A stretch of 64,000 bases of DNA from Siphonodentalium dalli (GCA_032622095.1 CP136068.1:16039729-16103728); one strand, 5' to 3'. Shown: positions 10,202 through 20,684, counted from the first letter of the stretch. Notes: generated by a model not told the origin, from the letters alone. Program-made: numbers and translations.

Positions 10202-11470
10202 AACGTTTTCTCAAAATATGAGATATTGCGCGAACTGTTAGTGAGCTAATTGATTTTTGTGTCAAATTTGATCCAACATAGACGAAAACATTCAATAATT
10301 CTGAAGGACTTACTCGAAAACTGAATTTTTATTGTTTTTTTTTATAAATGTGAGGGTTATTTTCACACTAGCTCTTGGATATTCGTTCTTATGTCATCGT
10401 TTTTGTTTCAAAGTATTTGTTTTTTGTTGATAATTGACAACCCTGCATTATTTTGATCGAGAATGAAAAACAAAATATTGTATTTTTGTGCATTGGTTCG
10501 TTATGGTCCTAATATGAAACATTTTAACTCAAATGCTATATTATTTCGGTTAAATACAAGCTATGTTAACATTTTTCTAGGAAATATTCATTTCTGCATC
10601 ATTATATTTGCGATGATGAACACATTCACACATTAGACCGAATGGATTCGCACACAGCCTTCCTTTATTATAAGACTTCGATAGAAATTATATACGTTTT
10701 CTCAAATTATAAGATTTTGGTCCAAATTTCATTTAAATACTTGATTGTTGCTTCCAACTGTATTTCAAATAGACGAAATATTTCCATTTTATTTAAAACA
10801 GACGAAATATTTACATTGCTTATCAAGTAATTACATTGTTCTTCGATAATTATTAGTTGTTAGATTATGGTTTTCTAACGTTTTATGAAGAGTAGTATTC
10901 AAAATTATATATTCCTTTTTTCTGTCAGTGTAAAGAGGCAACATTCTGCATATGCATATCTTAAAGAGTGCTTATATACTTTAACATTAAAGTATACATC
11001 ATAACCCACATATTTGAACACATTACATTCGTGCATATAATGGCATATTGATAAGACACACCGGACCACCATAGAGCTTATAGCGTATGTGGAACTGAAT
11101 AGTTAACTATAGTAGAGGGCTTTTTTACTTGATTTAACAGTGAAAAGGGCACTTAATGTACATCATAATATAACGCACTAATATGTATTGGATTTGCTTT
11201 AAGAAACACGGACGTATACATAAATCAGATACGCATACTTAGAACACATTCACTTCGTGTATATACTGAAGTATACCACGTATATAGTCCACAAAGACAT
11301 AGCCCTGCATGTGAAAACTCAGTTTAACTATACATTAAAGAGCGTTTATACGTGATTTACCTGTGAAAATGGAAATTTTTATACATCATATCACATAGAG
11401 GTACCGTACTTGCTTTAAGAATATGGACAGTTATAGGCACAATCATAACAACAATGGAGACCAGCGTTCT
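10202..11470. other. gene-free stretch (right arm)
   Basis: It is the counterpart of 5861-7129. No gene is supported; the small frame at 10642-10830 has no features. Confidence 0.5.
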
Positions 11471-12841
11471 TACACAGAAATCAGTAATGTATGCACTAAA
11501 ATGGTAACAACAATGAAAATATACACTCTGTGAACTGCCATAGACATCAGAACTATTAAGAATTTATGAGTTGTCTCGCTTGTTTAGTTGCGATACATGA
11601 TGCAATAATTTGAGTTACCAACAATAAAACAGTATTGACGCTATATATTATCCATATACCGACGGTTTTAGACTATATTTCTACTAATAATGCTATTAAA
11701 TGAACGACAATTAAGAGAAATGAACTATGAATGCATATATGAAGTCAATATGTATACACGCGTCCTCATAGCAGGCCTTTTCCAGACCAATGTTTGATAC
11801 CCCCGTATAAAATAGAGCGTTTTGAGAAGAATATGTGAAATTATTATGCACATGTGTTCACATAGTAGGTCTTATCGTCATATGAAACTGCCACGTAGTA
11901 CATGCTTTGTTTCCTCTGTATAACAGACTAAATGTATAGGATGTACAATACATATAATTGGTGAAAAGAATACATGAAGTATTTATGCATTAGTCTACAC
12001 CATATGGGCTCTTTATTGTCTCCATGTAATGGAGATTTTAGACTAAATTTCTTCTAATAATGCTATAAATGAACGATAATAAAGAGAAATGAACGATTAA
12101 AGAATACATCAAGTAAATATGTATACACGCATCCACATAGTAGGTCTTTTCCAGACCAATGTTTTGATGCCTCTGTATTAACAGAGAGCTTGGAGTACAT
12201 ATGAATGAACGGTAAGGAATATGTGAAATTAATATAGACATGTGTTCGCATAGTAGCCCTATCGGGGGCATGTTTCCTTAAATGGTAGCAATAATGAAAA
12301 TTTACACTGTGTATTACAAACCACTCAAGGCTTCAGAAATATTACTAATTTTTGTGTTGTGATCAGTTGTCTCGCTTGTTTAGCTGCGATACATGATTCA
12401 ATAATTTCATTTACCGCCAATAAAGCAGTATTGACAGGTATTGACGCATTATTTTCTCAATATAACGGCGAGTTTAGATTCCTACTAATAATGCTATAAA
12501 TTAACGACAATAAAGAGAAATCGAAGATTAAAGAGTACATCGAATAAATGTATATACACGCGTTCCGCTCGTATGCCTTTTCCAGACCAATGGTTGATAA
12601 CCCCCTACATAATAGAGCGTTTTGATAAGAACATGTGTCCACATAGTAGGCCTTTCGTGACATGAGACTGTCACTTGGTACAGACTGTCACTTGGTACAT
12701 ACTTTGTTTCCTCTGTATAACAGCCTATCTTGATGGGAGTTATAATACATATAATTGATGAAAATAATGCATGAAGTAAGTATTTATACACTAGTCTACA
12801 TAATATGGGCTCTTTAGTTTCTCCATTTAATGGAGATTTTA
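11471..12841. repeat. mirror of the 800-base degenerate repeat (right arm)
   Basis: It is the counterpart of 4490-5860. A G for T change (12475) and an A for G change (12703) against the left arm are visible. Confidence 0.65.
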
Positions 12842-13760
12842 GAGTAATAATATGAATGAACTATGACTAGAATACATCGAAGAACCAGACACCAATGCCA
12901 TACTCCTACCATCCATGGAGCAATTAATATACATGATATAAGACATAAAATACAACAGACAGTATCGTGTGCAACCGCTAAGGTATCATATGAATGAACC
13001 GTCATACACAATGATGTTACAACCAAAACTGCCTTATGGACGAAATACTGGAACTGATTATACATTTGATACACGACATGTCATTCCACTCTATACATGG
13101 TCAGTTCGATATCTTGCGAAAGTGACGTGCACCTTTAAGGTATGTGACCAAAATGTGTTGTATTGTATTTTATATATATGACAATTTCTGCAGTAAATAA
13201 CGACACATCATTACTAGTGGGACTATGTGTGAAGCTCTTTGAATTAAATGAGCTTACTATGGTGGACATGTTTAACCAGATACGTTCTTCAAATAATGTT
13301 GGGATTTAAATTGAAGCTTAATTAGCCCTTCAAGCTTTCCAAATCAAGGTTATGGCGTGAAACAACCTGGAGAGAAAGATTTTATTTAGTTACTAATGTG
13401 GGTTCAAATAGAAACACATGGCGAAGGCCATGATTCGAGCCTGTATGGCGCTTCATAGCCCATTAAAGGCGCGCCGATGGGTGTGGTTAACTTTAATATG
13501 TCATGTGTAGGCCAGAAGCCACGAGGAACCCATTGCTGTCCATGTCTGTACCCCATATATACTGCTATATGCAGTCGACCTACCTAGGACCTCAGTTTCT
13601 CCTTTCCTGTATGGCTATTCCATGCCGCCGCCGCCGCGGGCGGCTGGTCGACTCGTGGATCCATGTTCCTGCAACAACGCAAATGTCGACTCCACTGTAT
13701 GCAGGAAATGTGACGCCACGTGTGGAACAGCAACAGATACCAGCAAATAAATTTTCATTC
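12842..13760. other. gene-poor stretch between the repeat block and the acidic-tailed gene (right arm)
   Basis: I support no gene here. It includes the CCGCCGCCGCGGG island at 13623-13645. Short frames at 12969 and 13503 have no recognisable features and are not equally open in the left arm. The left-arm counterpart is 3570-4489. Confidence 0.45.
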
Positions 13761-13927
13761 AATGGTTGAATGTGTTAACGACCGGCTAAATTTTCAACGT
13801 GTCATAAACTATCCATGCAGAATTAAACGCACAAAGAACCGAGAAGTAATTAGTGAAGAGCAAACAAAAACATTCCGATCTGTGTACACCAAACGACTTG
13901 TTGTGGGTGAATACAACACAATTCCTT

Positions 13928-14551
13928 ATGGATGGAATTGATGTGTTACCAGCAGAGATGCTTTTGAAAATTTATAATAATTTGATCGAAATGTCAAAAA
14001 TGGATCAAGAAATCAAACAAGAACTTAAGCAAGCTTGGTTTTTGAGGGAAAGTAGAATTATAATGGAGACTTTGCTAAACGGACATTTCTCTGAGGGACA
14101 GAGTCGACTGAGATGTTTGATTGAGAGATCAGAATTTGAAACTGATTTCTTAATGGATATATTGGATCAAATGTTTTCAGATTATTGGATATTTCATGGT
14201 GTTCCTAAAAACGAAATAAACGCAATTCGTGAATTAGTTGGAAATAATTTTACTCGCTTTGCTGAATATCAAGACAGGATTCTCAATGAAAAAACTTTGA
14301 AATTCGAAGAGGTGACGAGAATATATGGATACATTATTCTCCGAGAACCATGTACAATTTTCACTGTTGAAAAGTTATTTGAAGAAAAAGTGTCTTTGGA
14401 TTATATTGTAAAAAACACTAGACCTGTTTCAGATTTAGATTATGAACTCGTATGGACATTTGGAATAGTATGGAGTTATGGTGATTCTTCATTAAAAATA
14501 AAAAAGGTTGATTCCTGTGATGACAATTCGGACGAAAGTGACTGTGAATAG
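13928..14551 (+). CDS. unrecognised acidic-tailed protein, 207 residues (right-arm copy)
   Basis: It mirrors 2780-3403, and the whole open frame (13853-14551) translates identically in both arms. Conservation of the frame in both copies, against several changes elsewhere in the arms, is mild support that it is a real gene. The short basic frame upstream (ATG 13762, stop 13939-13941) overlaps it in a different phase. The same F-box-like opening and acidic C-terminus apply. It is transcribed outward, away from the palindrome centre. Confidence 0.62.
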   Translation: MDGIDVLPAEMLLKIYNNLIEMSKMDQEIKQELKQAWFLRESRIIMETLLNGHFSEGQSRLRCLIERSEFETDFLMDILDQMFSDYWIFHGVPKNEINAIRELVGNNFTRFAEYQDRILNEKTLKFEEVTRIYGYIILREPCTIFTVEKLFEEKVSLDYIVKNTRPVSDLDYELVWTFGIVWSYGDSSLKIKKVDSCDDNSDESDCE

Positions 14552-14756
14552 TTAATATAATAAATTGTACTATGTACTACTTGTCATGTTATTTTTCTCT
14601 TTTTTCCCTCGCTCACTTGCTTTTTTCAGTGGCGCTCACCACCGTACCCCCATAGCTTTCCGATGAATGGAAACAAGCCATATTTTTGACTAAATCCTGA
14701 ACCGCCGGCGGCAGCGCCGCCGCCAATTTCTTTGCATGCCATAGGATTATGTAGTT

Positions 14757-14801
14757 GCCGCCGCCGCCGCGCCGCCGCCGCCGCCGCCGCCGGCGGCGGC
14801 T
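14757..14801. repeat. CGG/GCC island (right arm)
   Basis: It is the mirror of 2530-2574. The small GCCGGCGGCAGCGCCGCCGCC patch at 14702-14723 is the mirror of the second island. Confidence 0.85.
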
Positions 14802-14905
14802 GGTTGACTCGCATATATAAGAGAATGCATTGGCACAGGATAAAAAAAATCCCGACTTCCGACTGGATTTGATATAGCGGGTCACATTTATGACTAAATC
14901 CTGAA

Positions 14906-15122
14906 TTTTGTTTAATTTTTGAAGTTTTTTGAAATTTGTGAAATTTGTGAAGTTTTTTAAGTTTTTGAATTTTTTTTAAGTTTTTGAAGTTTTTCGAAAT
15001 TTTTGAACTTTTGTAAGTTTTTGAAATTTTTGAACTTTTTGAAATTTTTGAACTTTTTGAACTTTTTGAACTTTTTGAACTTTTTGAACTTTTTGAACTT
15101 TTTGAACTTTTTGAACTTTTCA
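14906..15122 (-). repeat. AAAAGTTCA 9-base array (right arm)
   Basis: It is the mirror of 2227-2425 with two extra units at its outer end. Confidence 0.9.
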
Positions 15123-15254
15123 ATGCGAGTGTCACTTTAACATTATCCCACAGTGTGCGCCATGCGTTACTTTAACATTCATCCATAGTGAGTGTCACTT
15201 TAATAATCATCCCCAGTGAGAGCCTAGTGTCCCTTTAACATTCAAGACTGAAGC
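15123..15254. repeat. TTAAAGTGACACT unit block (right arm)
   Basis: It is the mirror of 2095-2226, read as AGTGTCACTTTAA on this strand. Confidence 0.65.
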
Positions 15255-15484
15255 TACCCCACCGAGATCATCACGTGATATACATGTAGATAATATACCA
15301 TTCATATGGAGAAGTCTGGATATAACCAGCGGGTCATGTCCGGACATGTCCAACCGGTACAAATAGACCGACGCGTGGGCGGAGAATATAGGTCAAACTC
15401 CAACGGGAGTACTGCATATAGGTCGTGTACTTCGGATAGAGTTATCGTTCCTGAAATGAGACCAAACAGGCCCGGTATCATCAC

Positions 15485-15882
15485 CCGTGTCCTGCTGCTA
15501 ATAACCAGGGCAGAGATTTTGCTTGGAGGGGTTTCGTGGCTACACAGCACGATGTCAGCCTGTATTTGTGTATTGTTTTTGTTGTTGTGTGATTTATCAT
15601 TAATAAAGCCATGTGTATGTTTTATCCCAATGGGTAGTAGAGGGTGTTGCGTCCCTGTGGTAAAGGGAAGGCTCCTGGTGAGTCATGAACTAATATCGGT
15701 ATGTGCATATAGGACGAGGCGGGGGTTAGAGTATCGCACCTGACTGAGTGTAGATCTCGCCATGCAGTTCCTATATTGATGACCATTAAGTCCTGCTGGT
15801 CTCCACATAAATGGTACTATAGTTGTCGCATGTTAATACATCTATGATGTATCACATAAGAATCAGCAATATCTATACTTAC
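15485..15882. other. unique right flank next to the palindrome
   Basis: It has no counterpart in the left flank. A frame that starts inside the arm (15306) runs across the junction to 15743, but its first 60 codons are arm sequence of doubtful coding value, so I do not call it. No other gene is seen. Confidence 0.5.
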
Positions 15883-15894
15883 TATATATATATG
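15883..15894 (+). promoter_or_regulatory. TATA-like box before the 61-residue frame
   Basis: TATATATATATG lies 48-59 bases before the ATG at 15942, the same layout as at 1421 and 16568. Confidence 0.35.
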
Positions 15895-15941
15895 GGCTTT
15901 GATATTGCCACATCGCAATTATGGTTATTTCTTGAAGATAT

Positions 15942-16127
15942 ATGCGCCTGTTTCTTAATGTGAGCCATCATATCGGCCCATGTTGTGGTCAGACCCCGCC
16001 ATGTAACAATGCTATTGTCGGTGTAGCGGGGGTGCTTTTGACACTGGGAATTAAGATATTTTACAAGCGGTATATATTGTTGTTATTTGACTGCTTTGAA
16101 CCGGTAAATTTATATTGGGGGATGTAA
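15942..16127 (+). CDS. candidate small membrane protein, 61 residues
   Basis: The frame has an ATG shortly after a TATA-like box. Residues 24-50 are hydrophobic (AIVGVAGVLLTLG, then a KR pair, then ILLLF), which fits one membrane segment, and four Cys lie at the flanks. It stands between the palindrome and the 89-residue gene, in the same orientation as the latter. The frame is short enough to be chance; the promoter spacing is the main support. The product is not recognised. Confidence 0.33.
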   Translation: MRLFLNVSHHIGPCCGQTPPCNNAIVGVAGVLLTLGIKIFYKRYILLLFDCFEPVNLYWGM

Positions 16128-16567
16128 CGAATAATGATTTACTGCCTGTGAGAAAATTACACGGATATGTTCGGATGCGTTTTCCGGCCGCTATACCTAA
16201 TTGATTCATTCTATCTTTGTGAAATCCAGTTGATCAGACTTGATTTGCACTCTTTACGGGATCCCTTGTAAGGATCCTATTTTTCCCGGCCGGATGTAGT
16301 GATAATTGTGATCATGAATCATCGCTTTCGCATTTTTGAACACGAGGGAAGGTAGCTACACAGGTTTAAGTGTATAATATATAATTATGAGTTTCTTCGT
16401 TGGCATGATTAACACGGTTCATTGTGACGTAATCGCCAATCTAATGTCTGTGGTAGTAATTCCGAAGATGAGGCGTAAATAATTTAATTAGCATATGTGT
16501 CGGTCGTGACACGTGCTACTTGCTGAGTGCTAATGATGCGAGAGAGTCTGTCAATTTATGGATTTGG

Positions 16568-16575
16568 TATATAAG
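16568..16575 (+). promoter_or_regulatory. TATA box before the 89-residue gene
   Basis: GGTATATAAGC is a near-consensus TATA box 57-64 bases before the ATG at 16632. The 440 bases before it (16128-16567) hold no gene that I can see. Confidence 0.5.
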
Positions 16576-16631
16576 CTTGGATGCATCAAAATGATTCATT
16601 TTCTTGATTTTCATTTCGAATTTAAATTAAG

Positions 16632-16901
16632 ATGTGCGATTATTTAGTCTATCTAAACGGAGCTCTGGCCCATTTGGAGCACACTGGCGCTTGGGTCGAT
16701 CGAAGCTATGTTGACCCATTGTTAAATGAGTTGGCGTGGTTGAAGGCACAATCGGGCCTTTGCTATTGTCAGCAAGTTCGCCGGCAGTTTGTGGAGGCCG
16801 AGGTTATTCGGGTCTCCCAGATTGTTGAAATCAGGCGAGAGGTACGACGGGTTCGTCGTAGGGTAATGTCTTCGTGGAGATCGCAAAGTGCATTGCTTTG
16901 A
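16632..16901 (+). CDS. small basic helical protein, 89 residues; probable paralog of 1472-1783
   Basis: The ATG follows a TATA box by about 60 bases. The N-terminal half is a leucine-rich helix with VDRSYVD at residues 22-28, and the C-terminal half is an Arg-rich helix (VRRQ...RREVRRVRRRVM) that could bind nucleic acid or form a coiled coil. Motif order and spacing match the 103-residue protein on the other side of the palindrome: L-x-G-x-LA, VD-x-(T/S)-Y-x-D, a conserved acidic pair, then an R-rich end in M. No signal peptide or membrane segment is seen. The family is not recognised. Two such genes on opposite flanks suggest that one mobile unit spans the palindrome and both flanks. Confidence 0.6.
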   Translation: MCDYLVYLNGALAHLEHTGAWVDRSYVDPLLNELAWLKAQSGLCYCQQVRRQFVEAEVIRVSQIVEIRREVRRVRRRVMSSWRSQSALL

Positions 16902-17269
16902 TAGGGCCATCTGCGTGAGATAGACTGGGTCGTGGTTCAGAATTTATTTTCTGTATCATTGACCCCCCTGTGTTGTACATTTCAGAGCGGCTCTGTTTGA
17001 TTTGTGAATTGTTTGGGGACAAAGGCCATACCACGCGAAAAAAAATTGGGTGCAAGTGGGTGTTAATTTATCAAGCCTCTAACAAGGTGTGAAAATGCAC
17101 ATCTGGCAAGAATGAAAAGTTTAACTCACCAAATCCTATGAATAACTGACTTGTCACAACTGCCGAGTTCAAATTGTTTGTTTTGTTCTTGTCTTTGATT
17201 CTTTCGTCTTTTCTGATCTTTTTCGTCTATGTTATCTTCTTCTGGCTGTGATCTTCGTAAGCAATTTAT
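16902..17269. other. no gene supported
   Basis: It is AT-rich DNA after the 89-residue gene. A 65-codon charged minus-strand frame (17126-17323) runs into the repeat block and looks like a by-product of it. Confidence 0.4.
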
Positions 17270-17480
17270 AAAGTTGTCTTTATTTTTGCTGCTATCTTCT
17301 GTATTTTTTTGTTTTGGCAGCAATGTTCTGTAGCAATTTTATAAAGTTTTTTCTCTTTGGTTTGGCTGCTATCTTCTGTATTTTTTTTTCTTTGTTTTGG
17401 CCGCAATCTTCTGTAGCAATTTTATAAAGTATTTTCTTTTTGGGTTGGCTGCTATCTTCTGTATTTTTCTTTGGTTTTGA
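17270..17480. repeat. tandem repeat, about 85-base unit
   Basis: The unit GGCTGCTATCTTCTGTATTTTTTT-CTTTG-TTTTGGC-GCAATCTTCTGTAGCAATTTTATAAAGT is present about two and a half times (near 17286, 17366 and 17448). Confidence 0.7.
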
Positions 17481-17932
17481 TCGTTTAGTGGCCGAGACTT
17501 CAAGTTGTGTATTAGTGAGACGCAGAACTGCTTAACGGCATCATTTCATCTATGTGGAAGAATGAAGTCAGTTCTTGTATATCATTTATTCACATATAAA
17601 ATCAATGTATAGTTAACAGTAATGTTATGAATCAAATCTTGGATGGATGGAAAGACAGGAACGCCGCTTATTAATTTAGCGGGTGGATGTTGACATCTGC
17701 CAATTAGTCTGAAGACCGAAACTGATTGAAGAGTATATTAATGTCTGGTTTATATATCGCTAATGACTGGTAGCCGTCATTAGTGCATCTCTTTGTCTGT
17801 ACTGACCCATGGGTGAACTGGGAATTATTACCTAAGACTCCTGCCTTGTGTTTAGACTTGCATAACTCATAGGTCGCGGCCTCTCCGAGTATGACCTTGG
17901 CAATTTGGTTGGGGTCACTTATAGTTCGATTA

Positions 17933-18076
17933 TATTCCAGTCTCCCCCCATCGGTTAAGATAGCTATGTTTAGTATGTATCAGGGATCGTTACTCTACAT
18001 AGTATATTCCTGTCTACCCCCATCGGTTGAGATAGATATGTTTAGTATGTATCAGGGATCATTACTCCACAAAGTG
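17933..18076. repeat. 72-base tandem duplication
   Basis: ATATTCC-GTCT-CCCCCATCGGTT-AGATAG-TATGTTTAGTATGTATCAGGGATC-TTACTC occurs twice in a row with a few changes (the CCATCGG words start at 17948 and 18020). Confidence 0.8.
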
Positions 18077-18311
18077 AAATGATAAGAAGTGAGATTGTTT
18101 TATCGGTTAGCAAATACATCTCTGGATAAAACGGAGTGATATTCATATCCCGTATATTCAGGAGATGCATGTTCCAATGATATATGTCATTTTTGTTTTG
18201 CTGGTTCAAAATATCAAAAATCGACATCCCTGTACCCCGTCATTACCGTCACGCGAACAGTTTAAGCTATTAAAGTTGTCGGTTTGTTAGACGAAAATGA
18301 AACTTATAGAT

Positions 18312-18509
18312 TTATATCAATGTCCCATGCTTGTGTCGAATAGAAACCAGGTCCACATTTGTCAAGTGCGTGGATAAATGATGATCACACTTACTCCGCT
18401 TATTTCTCGGCCAGAAATATGTGTTTTGAACTTTTGATAACAATTTATTTGAGACAAAAACTGCTGCGGGCATGTCAGTCGGTGTAAACTTATCAAAGTC
18501 GCTGGGCAT
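18312..18509 (-). CDS. candidate small gene or exon, 65 residues, unrecognised
   Basis: The ATG at 18509 follows a CTATATGG box (18549-18556, minus strand) by about 40 bases. The first 38 codons have protein-like composition (FDKFTPTDMPAAVF, then aromatic YFWPRN), and a perfect GTAAGT donor word falls right after codon 38 (around 18390). It could be a compact gene like its neighbours or a first exon. The frame ends before a TATAAATC run. There is no known match. Confidence 0.3.
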   Translation of the reverse strand: MPSDFDKFTPTDMPAAVFVSNKLLSKVQNTYFWPRNKRSKCDHHLSTHLTNVDLVSIRHKHGTLI

Positions 18510-18589
18510 CGTGCATGGTTCAATAAGATCTAGTGATCATTCCTTCGTCCATATAGCCGGCCAATTCGGTGACGCGTTATGCAGTAGAT

Positions 18590-19400
18590 CCCTAGATTTG
18601 CGTAGGTCTCCGTAGATCTCCCAATTCGCGTAGGTCCCCGCAGTAATGCAATATATAGTAGGTCTACATGATTTATTGACTGATAACATGGATTGATACC
18701 ACTAAATGATCATGTTAGATGTTACTTTGCAATTTGTTTTTTTATAATTAATTTCCGAAATCTGATGGGTTTGTTTGCTTAGTGATACTTAGAGGATGAA
18801 GCCTAACTAAAATTACGTGATTTCTGATCCGGAAAGTAAGAGGATTATCTTACTGGCTTCGGGATAAGATAATAATTAATTAGAGGATTACTGGATATAT
18901 TTTTGCATTTATTTAGGTCCCCGTAGTAATGCAAGGGTGCATGTTTGATAGAATAAGTAATGCCTAATATTATCAATAAGTGAACATATTATATGATATT
19001 GCGTTGTTTTTTTTAAATTCCAAGGATCGGCGAGTAAACGTTAGAATTGATGACTTTAATATTCCACTGTCCGATCTGACAAAAAAATTGTCGAAAATGT
19101 CCAATTTAATGTCAGTTTGCATACCAAGCCAATAAAAAACAACAAAATACGTTGAATACTTATAGGTATCATGTCTATGACACCTGCATGCAGCCATGGC
19201 GATTGGCGAACATCTACAAAGACACATATCATAAAATGAGATTTTGTATGTAGGCCTTCCTAGCTATATACAGGTAAATCTTCAAGGCCTCCGTAATTAC
19301 TAACATTTTACACTATGCTGTAATAGTATATACACAAGACAGAAGTTATATTGTTCGCTTGGTTCAACTAGGATGTTTCACTATATTACACACTCACACC
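18590..19400. other. no gene supported
   Basis: A TAGGTCCCCG-AGTAATGCAA word occurs at about 18630 and 18915. An 84-codon minus frame (18973-19227) has no features that I trust. Confidence 0.35.
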
Positions 19401-19455
19401 GTTGTAATGGTTTGATAACAATAAAATCTTGAAATCAGTTAACGGTTATTCGTGA

Positions 19456-19677
19456 AACGGACTATTGGTCAAACCGGACGTAGTAAATTACCCAGTAGTT
19501 CTTCCGAGCACATGGCCTTGTGTAAAATATCAACAAGAACGTGAAGATGGACGACTTATCCGGGTCACCAACATTAAACAGTTTAGAAATGTCCGATTAA
19601 AGCATTTAGATACACCGACACAAGGAACTTTTGGCGTCAACTTGTGGCGGGGAGTACCGACTGAAAATATATGGTGA
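19456..19677 (+). pseudogene. protein-like frame without ATG, 73 codons
   Basis: The frame is open from after a stop at 19453-19455 to TGA at 19675. It contains no Met codon, yet reads like the C-terminal part of a folded protein (KYQQEREDGRLIRVTNIKQF, later VNLWRGVP). It may be a last exon, a truncated relic or chance. Just downstream a 12-base-stem hairpin (19758-19791) is present. I do not recognise the product. Confidence 0.25.
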
Positions 19678-20090
19678 GATAATAAGGCCAGCATTCATTG
19701 TTTAGTTGAAAAATGTTGTGAAATAGATAGCTCAACGTAGGGTATGGGGGGCCGTGCGGCACTAGAAATGATGAAATATATTTCTAGTGCCATCGGATCT
19801 AAAGGTTGCCGACCATTTTCGCACAAAAAATCACAAATGCCTTCGTTTCTTACGATGAACTAGATATAATATTTGATGCAAAATAGCATGACAATATGAA
19901 AATCGGTATTAAAACAGAAGTTTATCAAACTTTATGCATATTGACATTATTGTTGGAAATTAATATATTCCTAATTTCGCGGCATCTGTAATCTGTGTCT
20001 GTTGATATTTCATGTTCAATGCAGGAACAAATTCTGGTTATAGACAACAATGGTCCAGGTGCTACCACGACCGCATAACTTTACAGTGTA

Positions 20091-20460
20091 CCCTGCTGGA
20101 CAAAACAAGTGTCCATTGGCACCGTGGTGTATTTGCCGTTCGGCAGCTGTGTCAGAGTTAGTAACTGCAGTTGAGCACCGCGGCCGAACGGCAAGTACAC
20201 TGCGGCTAAACGGCAAGTTCACTGCTACCAAAAGGCAACTACCCTCGCGGTCGAATGGCATGTACACCGTGGTGAGATTTCTGGTTTGCATTGTCTTTTT
20301 TCAGTTTGATGAAAATACACCGTGGCAACTACACCACGCCGAATGGCAATTACACCTCGGCCCAACTGTAGTTAGCTGGTGGATCCATGGTGTAGTTGCA
20401 TTTCGACGGCGGTGGCAACACTCACCGCAGTTAAGTGGACACTTGTTTTGTCCAGCAGGG
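20091..20460. mobile_element. miniature inverted-repeat transposon, copy 1, intact (370 bases)
   Basis: The ends are CCCTGCTGGACAAAACAAGTGTCCA and its reverse complement, flanked by TA on both sides (20089-20090, 20461-20462), as for Tc1/mariner-like or PIF-type elements. The interior is built of CGGCCGAACGGCAAGTACACTG-like words and has no transposase. Frames across it are not genes. Confidence 0.85.
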
Positions 20461-20684
20461 TACATCTATGGTATAAGTTATATAACCATGTAGTGACTCA
20501 AGTTCAGTTCTTTAACATGCACACCGATGCATATACGCAGTTCTTGGAAATTTGTGTCAATGTTTGACAAAAAAACCCTGAAAAAAACCCAGATATCCCC
20601 ACCCCTATTTATTATTATCCTATCGACAAGTACAAAAGATGCGCGAAGGGAAGGGCTTCACGAAATTTATGATTTCATGCAATT

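Larger units (their letters stand above)
8684..15484. repeat. right arm of the 13.6-kb palindrome
   Basis: It is the inverted copy of 1865-8647 and ends abruptly at 15484, after which the sequence has no relation to the left flank. At 6801 bases it is 18 longer than the left arm, from the GTTCAAAAA array. It repeats every element of the left arm in reverse order. Confidence 0.97.

Noticed and set aside
1865-15484. Palindrome as a missed-adapter fold-back artefact
   Set aside because: An artefact would usually extend to a flank without a sharp homology limit on both sides. Here both flanks are unique yet related in gene content, and real base differences exist between the arms. It still needs read-level proof.
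1865-15484. Palindrome as a complete Polinton/Maverick
   Set aside because: No protein-primed polymerase, retrovirus-like integrase, capsid or ATPase frame occurs in the arms, and the repeats meet head to head rather than bounding a gene-rich core.
15306-15743. 145-codon frame across the right arm end
   Set aside because: The arm part is also open in the left arm but continues there into unrelated sequence; there are no promoter or protein-like features.
17270-17480. CRISPR-like direct repeats
   Set aside because: Only two to three degenerate copies with no unique spacers of constant length, in a eukaryotic context.
20050-20493. 147-codon frame over the miniature transposon
   Set aside because: It lies within the inverted-repeat element and reads its repeat words; the second copy gives a similar chance frame.
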